A stretch of DNA of 64,000 nt from Oligoflexia bacterium (lineage in GTDB: Bacteria > Bdellovibrionota_G > JANQFH01): the NCBI GenBank assembly GCA_028277945.1, contig JANQFH010000008.1:1-64000 (forward strand), given 5' to 3'. A program made the translations under genes and the position numbers. The first letter of the stretch is position 1. Each line of letters begins with the position of its first letter. Below the pieces are notes generated by a model that searched no databases, was not told the DNA's origin, and saw nothing but the letters and a program-made list of their open reading frames with translations. Positions 1-7,332 of the stretch are shown here, one piece after another.

Positions 1-107
1 TTACTATCCGTTGTTGCTCTTGCTTCCTCATATTTGGTCTCCTCTGACTCTACATCTAAAGAAGACCACTATGTGTCAACTGTCTGTTGGAGTTCTACAT
101 CATCCTA

Positions 108-152
108 CTGTAGAGGAGCTGGGATCTGAACCTACGACCTTCGGGTTATGAG
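108..152 (-). pseudogene. Displaced 3' part of tRNA-fMet; left attachment site (attL) of the island
   Basis: Positions 127-152 are identical over 26 nt to 21335-21360 inside the intact tRNA-fMet gene; identity ends at the 5' edge of the anticodon loop (the CTCATAA loop read on the minus strand). Leftward, 108-126 still aligns with the T-arm and acceptor end of the tRNA but with several mismatches, as expected for a displaced tRNA 3' end no longer under selection. The exact core plus decayed flank marks this as the distal attachment site of a tRNA-targeted element. Positions 1-107 hold no gene I can support. Confidence 0.85.
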
Positions 153-242
153 AGCGAATAAGGCCATTTTCTAGGTACCTGATATCATACCTAAAATTGA
201 CTTAACCTACTGGAACCATTAGATAAACCATGTTCTGACACA

Positions 243-267
243 ATCGGTCAATATCGGTTCAAATCGG
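243..267 (+). repeat. Three phased ATCGG repeats next to attL
   Basis: The pentamer ATCGG occurs at 243-247, 253-257 and 263-267, exactly one helical turn apart, about 90 bp inside attL. Helically phased short repeats in an att region are typical of excisionase or integrase arm sites; this role is inference. No matching array was seen near attR. Confidence 0.35.
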
Positions 268-283
268 CTGTTTTTTACTGCTG

Positions 284-303
284 CTGTTAGATATTTGTTA
301 GAT
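284..303 (+). repeat. Arm-type repeat, left copy
   Basis: This 20-nt stretch matches 21249-21268 near attR with one mismatch (T/C). Each copy contains GTTAGAT twice with starts 11 bp apart. Both copies lie inside the island, within about 150 bp of an att core, in the same orientation, which suits integrase arm-binding sites. Binding is inferred. Confidence 0.5.
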
Positions 304-318
304 GGAAAGTTTGGCGGG

Positions 319-573
319 TCAGGGTTTCAATCCACGCTTTTTTAACTCAGATTGGACCTGTCTCATCCACTTTTCGACCTTATTTCTAGACGGGTATAAG
401 AACTGGCCTAACGTTCGACCATTCTCGTCAATCTTGTCGATCCGCACATTGTTATTAGCGTTAGTTCCCGCATAAACTCCATCACCGATCCACTTCTTAT
501 ATAGTTTCAGTCGCTGTCGAAGTAGACGTGCGGTTTGTCGTTCAATCTGTCGTTTTATGTTGGACGTAGGCAT
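319..573 (-). CDS. Small basic hypothetical protein
   Basis: An 84-residue, strongly basic protein with no family I recognise. The N-terminal half is rich in Arg/Lys/Gln and looks helical; the C-terminal part has a short region ending in basic helices. It is the first island gene after attL and points toward it. No clear Shine-Dalgarno sequence precedes the ATG. A small nucleic-acid-binding protein is plausible from charge alone, but the gene could also be a chance reading frame. Confidence 0.4.
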   Translation of the reverse strand: MPTSNIKRQIERQTARLLRQRLKLYKKWIGDGVYAGTNANNNVRIDKIDENGRTLGQFLYPSRNKVEKWMRQVQSELKKRGLKP

Positions 574-693
574 CGGGAGCTATTCTAGCAGGCCTCTGTC
601 GTGGCTGCAATAGCCACACCATCAGCGCTCATGCCACAAATTAAACATAACCTCATGCTTTTATTGTATTTTTATGCTTTTTTGAATAAACTT

Positions 694-743
694 CCCATTT
701 TGGGAATTTTTTTATTGATCCCATTTTGGGAACATAGTATCAT
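694..743 (+). promoter_or_regulatory. Promoter with duplicated operator for the toxin-antitoxin operon
   Basis: A sigma70-type promoter is visible: TTGATC (715-720), a 17-bp spacer, and TATCAT (738-743). The 13-mer CCCATTTTGGGAA, containing the dyad CCCA-N3-TGGG, occurs twice (694-706 and 720-732). The second copy fills the spacer between -35 and -10. This is the expected layout for autorepression by a HigA-type antitoxin. The rest of the spacer from 574 to 800 shows no other feature. Confidence 0.65.
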
Positions 744-800
744 AGCTTTGAGGTATTGAGATGAAGTATCAATTTTGCGGCAGACGCAGATCGGACAGTC

Positions 801-1085
801 ATGGAATTACTCGGTCGGGGAAGACTTGACGACTTTTGCCGAGGTCATGCTGACGCGAGAAGTTGGATAAGCAACTGGATCAGCGAGGTGGAAGAGGCGG
901 TATGGAAGAGACCTTCTGACGTAAAAGAAAAGTATGCATCAGCAAGCATTCTTTCCGACAACCGAGTTGTGTTTAACGTGAAAGGGAATCGCTACAGGAT
1001 GCTTGTTCAAATAGCTTATAACACGGGCAAGGTAGTAGTGAAAAAGATCGGAACTCATGATGACTACGATACATGGGATCTATGA
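801..1085 (+). CDS. higB: HigB-family toxin (RelE-like mRNA interferase)
   Basis: 94 residues matching the HigB_toxin family along its length. Visible hallmarks are the N-terminal HADARSWISNW region, the central strand segment DNRVVFNVKGNRYRMLV, and the C-terminal signature KIGTHDDYD close to the family's VGTHxEYD. Family members are ribosome-dependent or free mRNA endonucleases that stall translation when their antitoxin is lost. The next gene starts 8 nt after the stop and encodes the matching antitoxin, so this is a toxin-first operon as in higBA. An upstream ATG at 761 is out of frame; the start at 801 gives a full-length family member. Confidence 0.85.
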   Translation: MELLGRGRLDDFCRGHADARSWISNWISEVEEAVWKRPSDVKEKYASASILSDNRVVFNVKGNRYRMLVQIAYNTGKVVVKKIGTHDDYDTWDL

Positions 1086-1093
1086 GGAAGCAT

Positions 1094-2302
1094 ATGGATC
1101 TTAAGATTATTAGAAATAAAGGTGAATATAGTGCCCTCCTAGAACAGGCAGAGGCTCTTGTTGCACTCGATCCTCGCTCTGGGACAGATGAAGCTAAAAG
1201 GCTTGATCTCATTTCATTGCTCATTGAAAAATACGAGAGAGATAATTTTTATTTTGAAATTCCCTCACCCGTTGACGCAATTAAATTCAGAATGGTGCAA
1301 CAGGGTCTAAAGCAAAGAGATCTAGTGCCCTATATTGGTAGTAGGAGTAAAGTTTCTGAAATTCTCTCAGGTAAAAGAAAGCTTACCCTTGCAATGATTC
1401 GTGCTCTGCATGAAGGTTTGGGCATTCCTGCAAAAATTCTTCTACAAGATCCAGATAAAGAGGAAGAGTCGCATGAAGAATTGGTCTGGCGTAGATTTCC
1501 AATAAAAGAAATGGTGAAGAAGGGCTGGATAAAGGCAAAGGCCAAGGATATAGCAGCTAATCCAAAGAAGATAATGCAAGGGTTCTTTGCACAGATAAAA
1601 AGTACCCATTCAATGCAAGCATTCTATCGTGGCACTATTCATAATCGAAATACTGAAAGGGTTGATCAATATGCTCTCAGAGCATGGACCGCAAAAGTTC
1701 TTTTAGAAGCGGAGAAGGTAGATGTTGACTCATTTAATTCAAATATTATCAACCAAGATTTCCTAAAAGAGTTAGCTCGTCTGAGTATCTTTGATAAGGG
1801 GCCTCTTCTCGCTGTCGAGTTTCTAAAGAAAAATAACATAGCTCTTGTCATAGTGCCTCACTTATCTAGAACGCTAGTAGATGGCTGTGCAATTATAACT
1901 GAAGACTCTAAGGCTATAATAGGCATGTCTATTAGATATGATCGTGTAGATAACTTCTGGTTTACTTTAATGCACGAATTGGTTCATTTGTGGAAACACT
2001 GCTCAAGAGAAGCAGATATCTTTGTTGATAACCTAGATCTAGAAGTAACGGAAGATCCAGTTGAAAGAGAAGCTGATATCACTGCAGGAGAAGTATTTAT
2101 TCCTCGTCAGCAATTTAAAAGGAGTAGGGCCTACTTACATAGATCCCGTGACGAAATTGAGAACTATGCCAGGCAACTTAAGATTCATTCTGCAATTGTA
2201 GCTGGAAGGATTCGGAAAGAATTCAAAAATTATCGAATTCTCAGCAGTTTAGTAGGGCATGGTGAAGTGAGAAAGCTTTTCAAAGAAAAACAGTGGGGAT
2301 AG
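1094..2302 (+). CDS. higA: HigA-type antitoxin fused to an ImmA/IrrE metallopeptidase
   Basis: The N-terminal 110 residues match HigA: a conserved acidic linker, then an XRE-type helix-turn-helix (MVQQGLKQRDLVPYIGSRSK followed by VSEILSGKRKLT). The C-terminal part carries the ImmA/IrrE zinc-peptidase motif HELVH near residues 294-298 and a downstream EREAD segment that supplies the usual third ligand. ATG 1094 is preferred over upstream starts because GAGG lies 6 nt before it and the HigA homology begins there. ImmA/IrrE peptidases typically cleave DNA-binding repressors under stress, so this protein may both neutralise HigB and sense a signal. It is followed closely by the beta-family gene. 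Confidence 0.85.
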   Translation: MDLKIIRNKGEYSALLEQAEALVALDPRSGTDEAKRLDLISLLIEKYERDNFYFEIPSPVDAIKFRMVQQGLKQRDLVPYIGSRSKVSEILSGKRKLTLAMIRALHEGLGIPAKILLQDPDKEEESHEELVWRRFPIKEMVKKGWIKAKAKDIAANPKKIMQGFFAQIKSTHSMQAFYRGTIHNRNTERVDQYALRAWTAKVLLEAEKVDVDSFNSNIINQDFLKELARLSIFDKGPLLAVEFLKKNNIALVIVPHLSRTLVDGCAIITEDSKAIIGMSIRYDRVDNFWFTLMHELVHLWKHCSREADIFVDNLDLEVTEDPVEREADITAGEVFIPRQQFKRSRAYLHRSRDEIENYARQLKIHSAIVAGRIRKEFKNYRILSSLVGHGEVRKLFKEKQWG

Positions 2303-2311
2303 GAAGATATA

Positions 2312-3409
2312 ATGTCAGAAAATTTAAAATACATCGCTTTCCTTAAAGGTAAGAAAGGTGAATTCGATGCCATCAAAAATTTAACGACGAAGACCCTTAG
2401 AAATGTCGTTCCATTATTTGATGTGCCGCCTCCACCATGGGATTGGAATGAAAAAAAGTACAAAAAGTCTTTAGATGATCATCTAATTGCCGTTGCAAAG
2501 AATATTGAAAAGAACTGTCAGGCTGTGAATCATGTTCTTATTGATCTATTTGCTATAAATCTGGATGAAAGAGTCGAGAAAGATAATCAGCATCCCTTGA
2601 CATTCCTTTTTGATCAGCTGAGGGAAATGAAGATTCATGCTACTCCAGTGACGGGACTTGATCGCAATGAGGAGCATTGGATCGCAGTCCAGGATATCGT
2701 GAGGAAAAATGGAGGGGTTGTCAGTTTAAGGCTAATGGAAGAAGATTTATTTGATAATGACACGCTAAAACGAAATATTGGCAACGTTTTGAATACAATC
2801 AATATACCTCCTGAATCAGTTGACCTTCTAGTTGATTTTCGAGGTATATCTGAAGATCAGGTTGAGTCCAAAGCAAGTTTCGTAAAAAATGTCCTTAATC
2901 AACTTCCGCATTGTAAGAAGTGGAGAAGTCTAACTGTAGCTGCGTCTGGATTCCCAGAGAATCTTTCTAAGGTTAAGAAAGATGATGAAGCATTTATACC
3001 TAGAGCTGAATGGAAAGTTTGGAAGAAACTATGGCACCATAGGGATTCGCTATTAAGGCTGCCTAACTACGGAGACTATGGTATTTGCCACCCAGATTTG
3101 CCAGAGATAGATCCTAGAACTATGAAAGTGAGTGCAGGTATCCGATATACGTTAGAAGAAGGCTGGCTTATTATTCGAGGTATGAATCTTAGAAAAGGGA
3201 AGAAAGGTGCTCAGTTCCATGATCTTTCTTCCAAGTTGATAAAGCGAAATGAGTATAAAGGAGGGGAATTCAGCTGGGGAGATGACTACATCAAAAAGTG
3301 CGCTATAGAAGAAAGAGGGCCAGGCAATTTAACTACGTGGCGTAATGTAGGTACGAACCATCATATTACGCTGGTAGCAGCTCAGCTCGCCAACCTTTCC
3401 GCTGCTTAA
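2312..3409 (+). CDS. Beta family protein (sce7725-like, T4 beta-protein family)
   Basis: 365 residues opening with KYIAFLKGKKGEFDAIKNL, the N-terminal signature of proteins annotated as beta family or sce7725. No catalytic motif is recognised; the family's biochemical role is unknown to me. It starts 9 nt after the HigA/ImmA stop, so it is probably in the same transcript. Its last 44 bp overlap, tail to tail, the end of the sce7726-like gene on the other strand. sce7725 and sce7726 families are named from adjacent Sorangium genes, so the two probably work together, here in convergent orientation. Confidence 0.75.
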   Translation: MSENLKYIAFLKGKKGEFDAIKNLTTKTLRNVVPLFDVPPPPWDWNEKKYKKSLDDHLIAVAKNIEKNCQAVNHVLIDLFAINLDERVEKDNQHPLTFLFDQLREMKIHATPVTGLDRNEEHWIAVQDIVRKNGGVVSLRLMEEDLFDNDTLKRNIGNVLNTINIPPESVDLLVDFRGISEDQVESKASFVKNVLNQLPHCKKWRSLTVAASGFPENLSKVKKDDEAFIPRAEWKVWKKLWHHRDSLLRLPNYGDYGICHPDLPEIDPRTMKVSAGIRYTLEEGWLIIRGMNLRKGKKGAQFHDLSSKLIKRNEYKGGEFSWGDDYIKKCAIEERGPGNLTTWRNVGTNHHITLVAAQLANLSAA

Positions 3410-3944
3410 GGGTATCACGTACAAGATGCTGCAGTTCATCTATTGTGAGATGTTCAATAAGACGAGACCATAGGGTTTCACGAGGCTTATTTGAATACCC
3501 CTTATGTAGTTTTAAAGATCTCAATGCTAGAAGCGCTTCGTCACGCCAGATCAATTGGACTAGAATGTCAGGATCAACTACTGGATTAGGCAATGAAGGA
3601 CGAGTTTCAATCAAACTAACAGTATTGTTAAAAGGAATTGCCTCAACGATACCCCACCAATCTGGAATGATTTTAATTGCTTTCTCAAGATGCTTCGGGT
3701 GAAGCACAATAGTAAACTCATCGAATATCTTACTATATACTTTTTCTTGTTTGGGAAGGCGGCGTAGTGTATCACGCTCACTCTTGATCTCGAATCCTTG
3801 AATGCTACCGTTAATGACTGCTAAATCGGTCCTGATAGCTCCCTCAGTTAGTCCCAATTCTTCTACTACTAAAGTATCAACATGTATTTTATTATCTTCT
3901 TGTATTTTGATCTTTAGCGCAGCTCTGATCTCGCTATCCTTCAT
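3366..3944 (-). CDS. sce7726-family protein, possible PD-(D/E)XK-type nuclease
   Basis: This matches the sce7726 family: the stretch IRTDLAVINGSIQGFEIKS has the D...E-x-K spacing of restriction-like nucleases, followed by the conserved DTLRRLPKQ segment. Nuclease activity is inferred from that pattern only. The start is taken at the ATG encoding MKDSEIRAALK, where the family homology begins; a start 48 nt upstream (3992) is also open, and neither has a clear ribosome site. It converges on the beta-family gene with a 44-bp antiparallel overlap, and its own promoter lies in the spacer before the HTH gene at 4088. Confidence 0.75.
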   Translation of the reverse strand: MKDSEIRAALKIKIQEDNKIHVDTLVVEELGLTEGAIRTDLAVINGSIQGFEIKSERDTLRRLPKQEKVYSKIFDEFTIVLHPKHLEKAIKIIPDWWGIVEAIPFNNTVSLIETRPSLPNPVVDPDILVQLIWRDEALLALRSLKLHKGYSNKPRETLWSRLIEHLTIDELQHLVRDTLKQRKGWRAELLPA

Positions 3945-4087
3945 AATATCAGTATGCACTATCTCATCACGTTTGGCTAAATCACAAACCATAAGTATCG
4001 GAATGACTATAGATTATACTGGTATAAAACCAAGAAAACCCAACAAAATCCTAGATGATAAGATAAAAGTGAAGTAATATTCATCAG

Positions 4088-4312
4088 ATGAGTCACATCA
4101 AGAGTGATGTTTCCGTTGGCGACACTGAAAGAGTACGTTGGTCTTCAGTTTCAGAGATTGCGGCTTACCTGGGTGTCAGCAAGGACACTATTTATACTTG
4201 GCTTTCACAAAAGCGAATTCCAGCTTACAGAGTAGGTAAACTATGGAAGTTTCAAGTTTCTGAAATCAACGAGTGGGTCCGTAGTGGTGGCGCTAGTGAG
4301 AAGAAAAGTTAG
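4088..4312 (+). CDS. Excisionase-family helix-turn-helix protein
   Basis: 74 residues with a MerR-like winged helix: SVSEIAAYLGVSKDTIYTWL followed by the wing KRIPAYRVGKLWKFQ. This is the AlpA/excisionase (HTH_17) fold. It lies 43 bp upstream of hsdM and probably shares its transcript. Small HTH proteins of this type at the head of type I R-M operons are plausible expression controllers; that role is inference. It is not close in sequence to the two excisionase-like proteins beside the integrase. Confidence 0.75.
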   Translation: MSHIKSDVSVGDTERVRWSSVSEIAAYLGVSKDTIYTWLSQKRIPAYRVGKLWKFQVSEINEWVRSGGASEKKS

Positions 4313-4355
4313 CCCACATGAATATTTAGAAAACCCCATTATTTGAGAATCATCT

Positions 4356-5975
4356 ATGCGACAAAAGAAGAGAAAATCTACCAAGAAAAAAACTACCAGA
4401 AATGGTCATGCTGATCTGATATCAGAGCTGTTTCAATCGGCTATCAAGTTGAGAGGTTCAATTGATGCTCCTGAATACAAGCGCTACGTTTTGCCGCTTA
4501 TATTTTTGCGGTTCCTGTCTCTTCGCTATGAAAAGAGAAGGGCGGCGCTTGAAGAAATGCTTGATAACAAAGATAGTGATTATTTCACCGAAGATAAGAA
4601 ACAACGAGAGGTGATTTTAGAGGATCCTGATGAGTACAGGGCAAAGGGCGCATTCATTATTCCTGAAAAGGCTCGTTGGTCCTACCTTCTAAAACATGCT
4701 CAAGATGACGATATAAAGCTGAAAGTCGATCAGGCCCTAGAGGCTCTCGAAGATGCATATCCTGAACAACTAAGAGGGCTTCTACCAAGAATTTTCGCGG
4801 GTTCAAATATTGAGCCACATAACCTTACTGGACTCATCAATCTCTTTTCTAAAGATGTGTTTAAGTCTGACCATGATGGGCTAGATCTTTTGGGTAGAAT
4901 CTACGAATACTTTATTGGTGAGTTTGCCGATTCCGAAGGTAAGCGCGGTGGCGAGTATTTTACGCCTGTCTCAATTGTTAAAACTCTCGTACACATGCTT
5001 GAACCCAAAGAGGGTATTGTTTTTGACCCGTGTTGCGGGTCAGGAGGCATGTTTGTACAGTCCGACATTTTTACCAAACATAACCATAAACTCAGTTTCT
5101 ATGGGCAAGAGTCAAAGGATTTTACGCTTCGACTCTGCAAGATGAGCCTCTTTATACATGATTTAGAGGGGAAAATTGAAATAGGCAATTCCTACACAAA
5201 TGACCGACACCCTGATCTAAAAGCAGATTATGTGTTGGCCAATCCACCGTTTAATGATGGTGCGAAAGGCGAAGACGGTTGGGGTGCAGATCGAGTTTCA
5301 GATCAAGACCTGCGCTTAAGAATAGGCGATGATAAGATGCCTCTAGCTGCTCGCAACGCCAACACAATGTGGATGCTCCATTTTCTGCATCACCTCAAAG
5401 AGGGTGGGACGGCAGGGTTTGTAATGGCTACAGGTGAACTTTCGAATAGTGAGACAGCACGTCTTGCAGTAAGAAAGGCGCTGGTGGAAGGAAACTATGT
5501 CGATTGTATAGTTCAGCTTTCAGGTCAGCTTTTTGCAAATACACAGATCCCTTGTTGCCTCTGGTTTTTGTCTAAGAACCGTGAAGGATCGCATGGATTT
5601 AGAGATAGGGAAGGAAAAATTCTTTTTATCGATGGGCGGAATCTTGGACGTTTGATTCCAGAATCGAGAAAACAAAAACAATTGTCAGATGAGGAAATAG
5701 AACAGATAGCCTCAATTTATCGACAATTTAGGGTGTCATCTGAGCCTGAAGAAATATTGGGGTTTTGTCGTGTGGCAACTCTTAAAGAGGTGAAAAATCA
5801 AAATTATGCGTTAACACCAGGACGCTATGTTGGATCTGAGGAGATTGAAGAAGATAGCGAGCCTTTTGAGGATAAATTTCCAAAACTTGCTAGCAAATTG
5901 GAACATCAGTTCTCAGAATCCGTTCGACTTCAAAAAACTATTCGGAAATCCTTGAAAGAGTTGTTGGATGTGTAA
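4356..5975 (+). CDS. hsdM: Type I restriction-modification methyltransferase subunit HsdM
   Basis: 539 residues. The N-terminal helical HsdM domain is followed by the N6-adenine methyltransferase core: SAM-binding motif I FDPCCGSGGM near residue 223 and catalytic motif IV NPPF near residue 296. Length is normal. Two HsdM chains join one HsdS to methylate the recognition site and protect self DNA. The gene overlaps hsdS by 8 nt, which indicates translational coupling in an hsdM-hsdS-hsdR operon. Confidence 0.95.
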   Translation: MRQKKRKSTKKKTTRNGHADLISELFQSAIKLRGSIDAPEYKRYVLPLIFLRFLSLRYEKRRAALEEMLDNKDSDYFTEDKKQREVILEDPDEYRAKGAFIIPEKARWSYLLKHAQDDDIKLKVDQALEALEDAYPEQLRGLLPRIFAGSNIEPHNLTGLINLFSKDVFKSDHDGLDLLGRIYEYFIGEFADSEGKRGGEYFTPVSIVKTLVHMLEPKEGIVFDPCCGSGGMFVQSDIFTKHNHKLSFYGQESKDFTLRLCKMSLFIHDLEGKIEIGNSYTNDRHPDLKADYVLANPPFNDGAKGEDGWGADRVSDQDLRLRIGDDKMPLAARNANTMWMLHFLHHLKEGGTAGFVMATGELSNSETARLAVRKALVEGNYVDCIVQLSGQLFANTQIPCCLWFLSKNREGSHGFRDREGKILFIDGRNLGRLIPESRKQKQLSDEEIEQIASIYRQFRVSSEPEEILGFCRVATLKEVKNQNYALTPGRYVGSEEIEEDSEPFEDKFPKLASKLEHQFSESVRLQKTIRKSLKELLDV

Positions 5976-7332
5976 TGAATGGCCCAGATTTGAGGTGCGA
6001 GACCTCCAAGATAAAAAGATTCTTTTAGTAGAAGATGGCAATCATGGTGAATATCGCCCACGCCGTGAAGAATTTTCCTTAACAGGCACTGCATTTATCA
6101 GAGCTGCGAATATGAAACCTGGGAAGGTTGAATTTGATTCTGCGGAATGTATCAATGACATTGCTTTAGCACGGTTGCGCAAAGGAATTGGTAAACCTGG
6201 CGATATTTTATTTTCTCATAAAGGTACAGTTGGGAAATTAGCTCCTATTCCAGATTCAGCTCCTCCTTTTGTGTGTTCACCTCAAACAACGTTCTGGCGA
6301 GTATTGGATGACTCTACAATCGAAAGGCGATTTTTGTATTACTTTATGCAGTCTGAACGGTTTCGTAATCAATGGTTTGTGCGTAAAGGTGAAACCGATA
6401 TGGCAGATTATGTAAGTTTAACTGCCCAAAGATCTTTCTGGATAGAAATACCTCCAATTGAAACGCAACAACTAATAATCTCTGTCCTTGCTCCTCTCGA
6501 TGACAAAATCGAATTAAATCGTGAAATGAACAGAACGCTTGAGACGATAGCCCAAGCTATGTTTAAGTCTTGGTTTGTTGATTTTGATCCTGTAGAAGCC
6601 AAAGCTGCTGGAAAGAAACCAGCCTATATGAGTGCAGAGATCGCAAAATTGTTTCCGAGCGGTTTTGAGGTCAGTGACATAGGGCCAATTCCTAGAGGAT
6701 GGAAAGTTCTCCCAATTGAAGATGTGACATCGCTGATAATTGATCATCGAGGGAAGACACCTAAGAAACTTAATTCTACTTGGGCGGCTAACGGGATTCC
6801 AGCGTTATCGGCAAAAAATATAAAGGCTGGGTATATTGTAAATAAAAATTCAATTAGATTTGTTGACCGATCACTCTATGAAAAGTGGATGACTAGACCA
6901 TTAGCACAGAGCGATGTGATATTAACGTCTGAAGGACCATTGGGAGAGCTGTATTTTTTATGTAAAGAAAAGGAGTATTGTTTGAGCCAAAGGCTATTTG
7001 CTCTACGTGCGAATAGTCAACCTGTGACGGGTGCCTATCTATATATGTGGCTTTCTACAGATATTGGATTTAGGGAGCTTCAAAATCGTGCAACGGGTAC
7101 AACCGTTTTGGGTATTAGGCAGAGTGAGCTTCGGAAGGTGCCTGTTCTAGTCCCAGACGCTAAGTTGTTGGCATCTACTAGTCACATTCTACTTTCCTTG
7201 TTAGAAATGATTCATGAATTTACTGAAGAAGCATCAGCTCTAGGACAGGTCCGTGATATTCTTCTTCCAAAACTTATGTCAGGCGAAATACGCATCAAAG
7301 ATGCCGAGCAATTGGTCTCAGAGGTGGCCTGA
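5968..7332 (+). CDS. hsdS: Type I restriction-modification specificity subunit HsdS
   Basis: 454 residues with the two-repeat layout of HsdS: target-recognition domain 1 (about residues 5-150), a central conserved coiled coil (LDDKIELNREMNRTLETIAQ), target-recognition domain 2 (about 230-380), and a second C-terminal conserved region ending LLPKLMSGEI. It sets the bipartite DNA target of the complex. The ATG lies within the last codons of hsdM and the stop abuts the hsdR start, so the three subunits are made together. The recognition sequence cannot be predicted from the protein. Confidence 0.93.
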   Translation: MCNEWPRFEVRDLQDKKILLVEDGNHGEYRPRREEFSLTGTAFIRAANMKPGKVEFDSAECINDIALARLRKGIGKPGDILFSHKGTVGKLAPIPDSAPPFVCSPQTTFWRVLDDSTIERRFLYYFMQSERFRNQWFVRKGETDMADYVSLTAQRSFWIEIPPIETQQLIISVLAPLDDKIELNREMNRTLETIAQAMFKSWFVDFDPVEAKAAGKKPAYMSAEIAKLFPSGFEVSDIGPIPRGWKVLPIEDVTSLIIDHRGKTPKKLNSTWAANGIPALSAKNIKAGYIVNKNSIRFVDRSLYEKWMTRPLAQSDVILTSEGPLGELYFLCKEKEYCLSQRLFALRANSQPVTGAYLYMWLSTDIGFRELQNRATGTTVLGIRQSELRKVPVLVPDAKLLASTSHILLSLLEMIHEFTEEASALGQVRDILLPKLMSGEIRIKDAEQLVSEVA

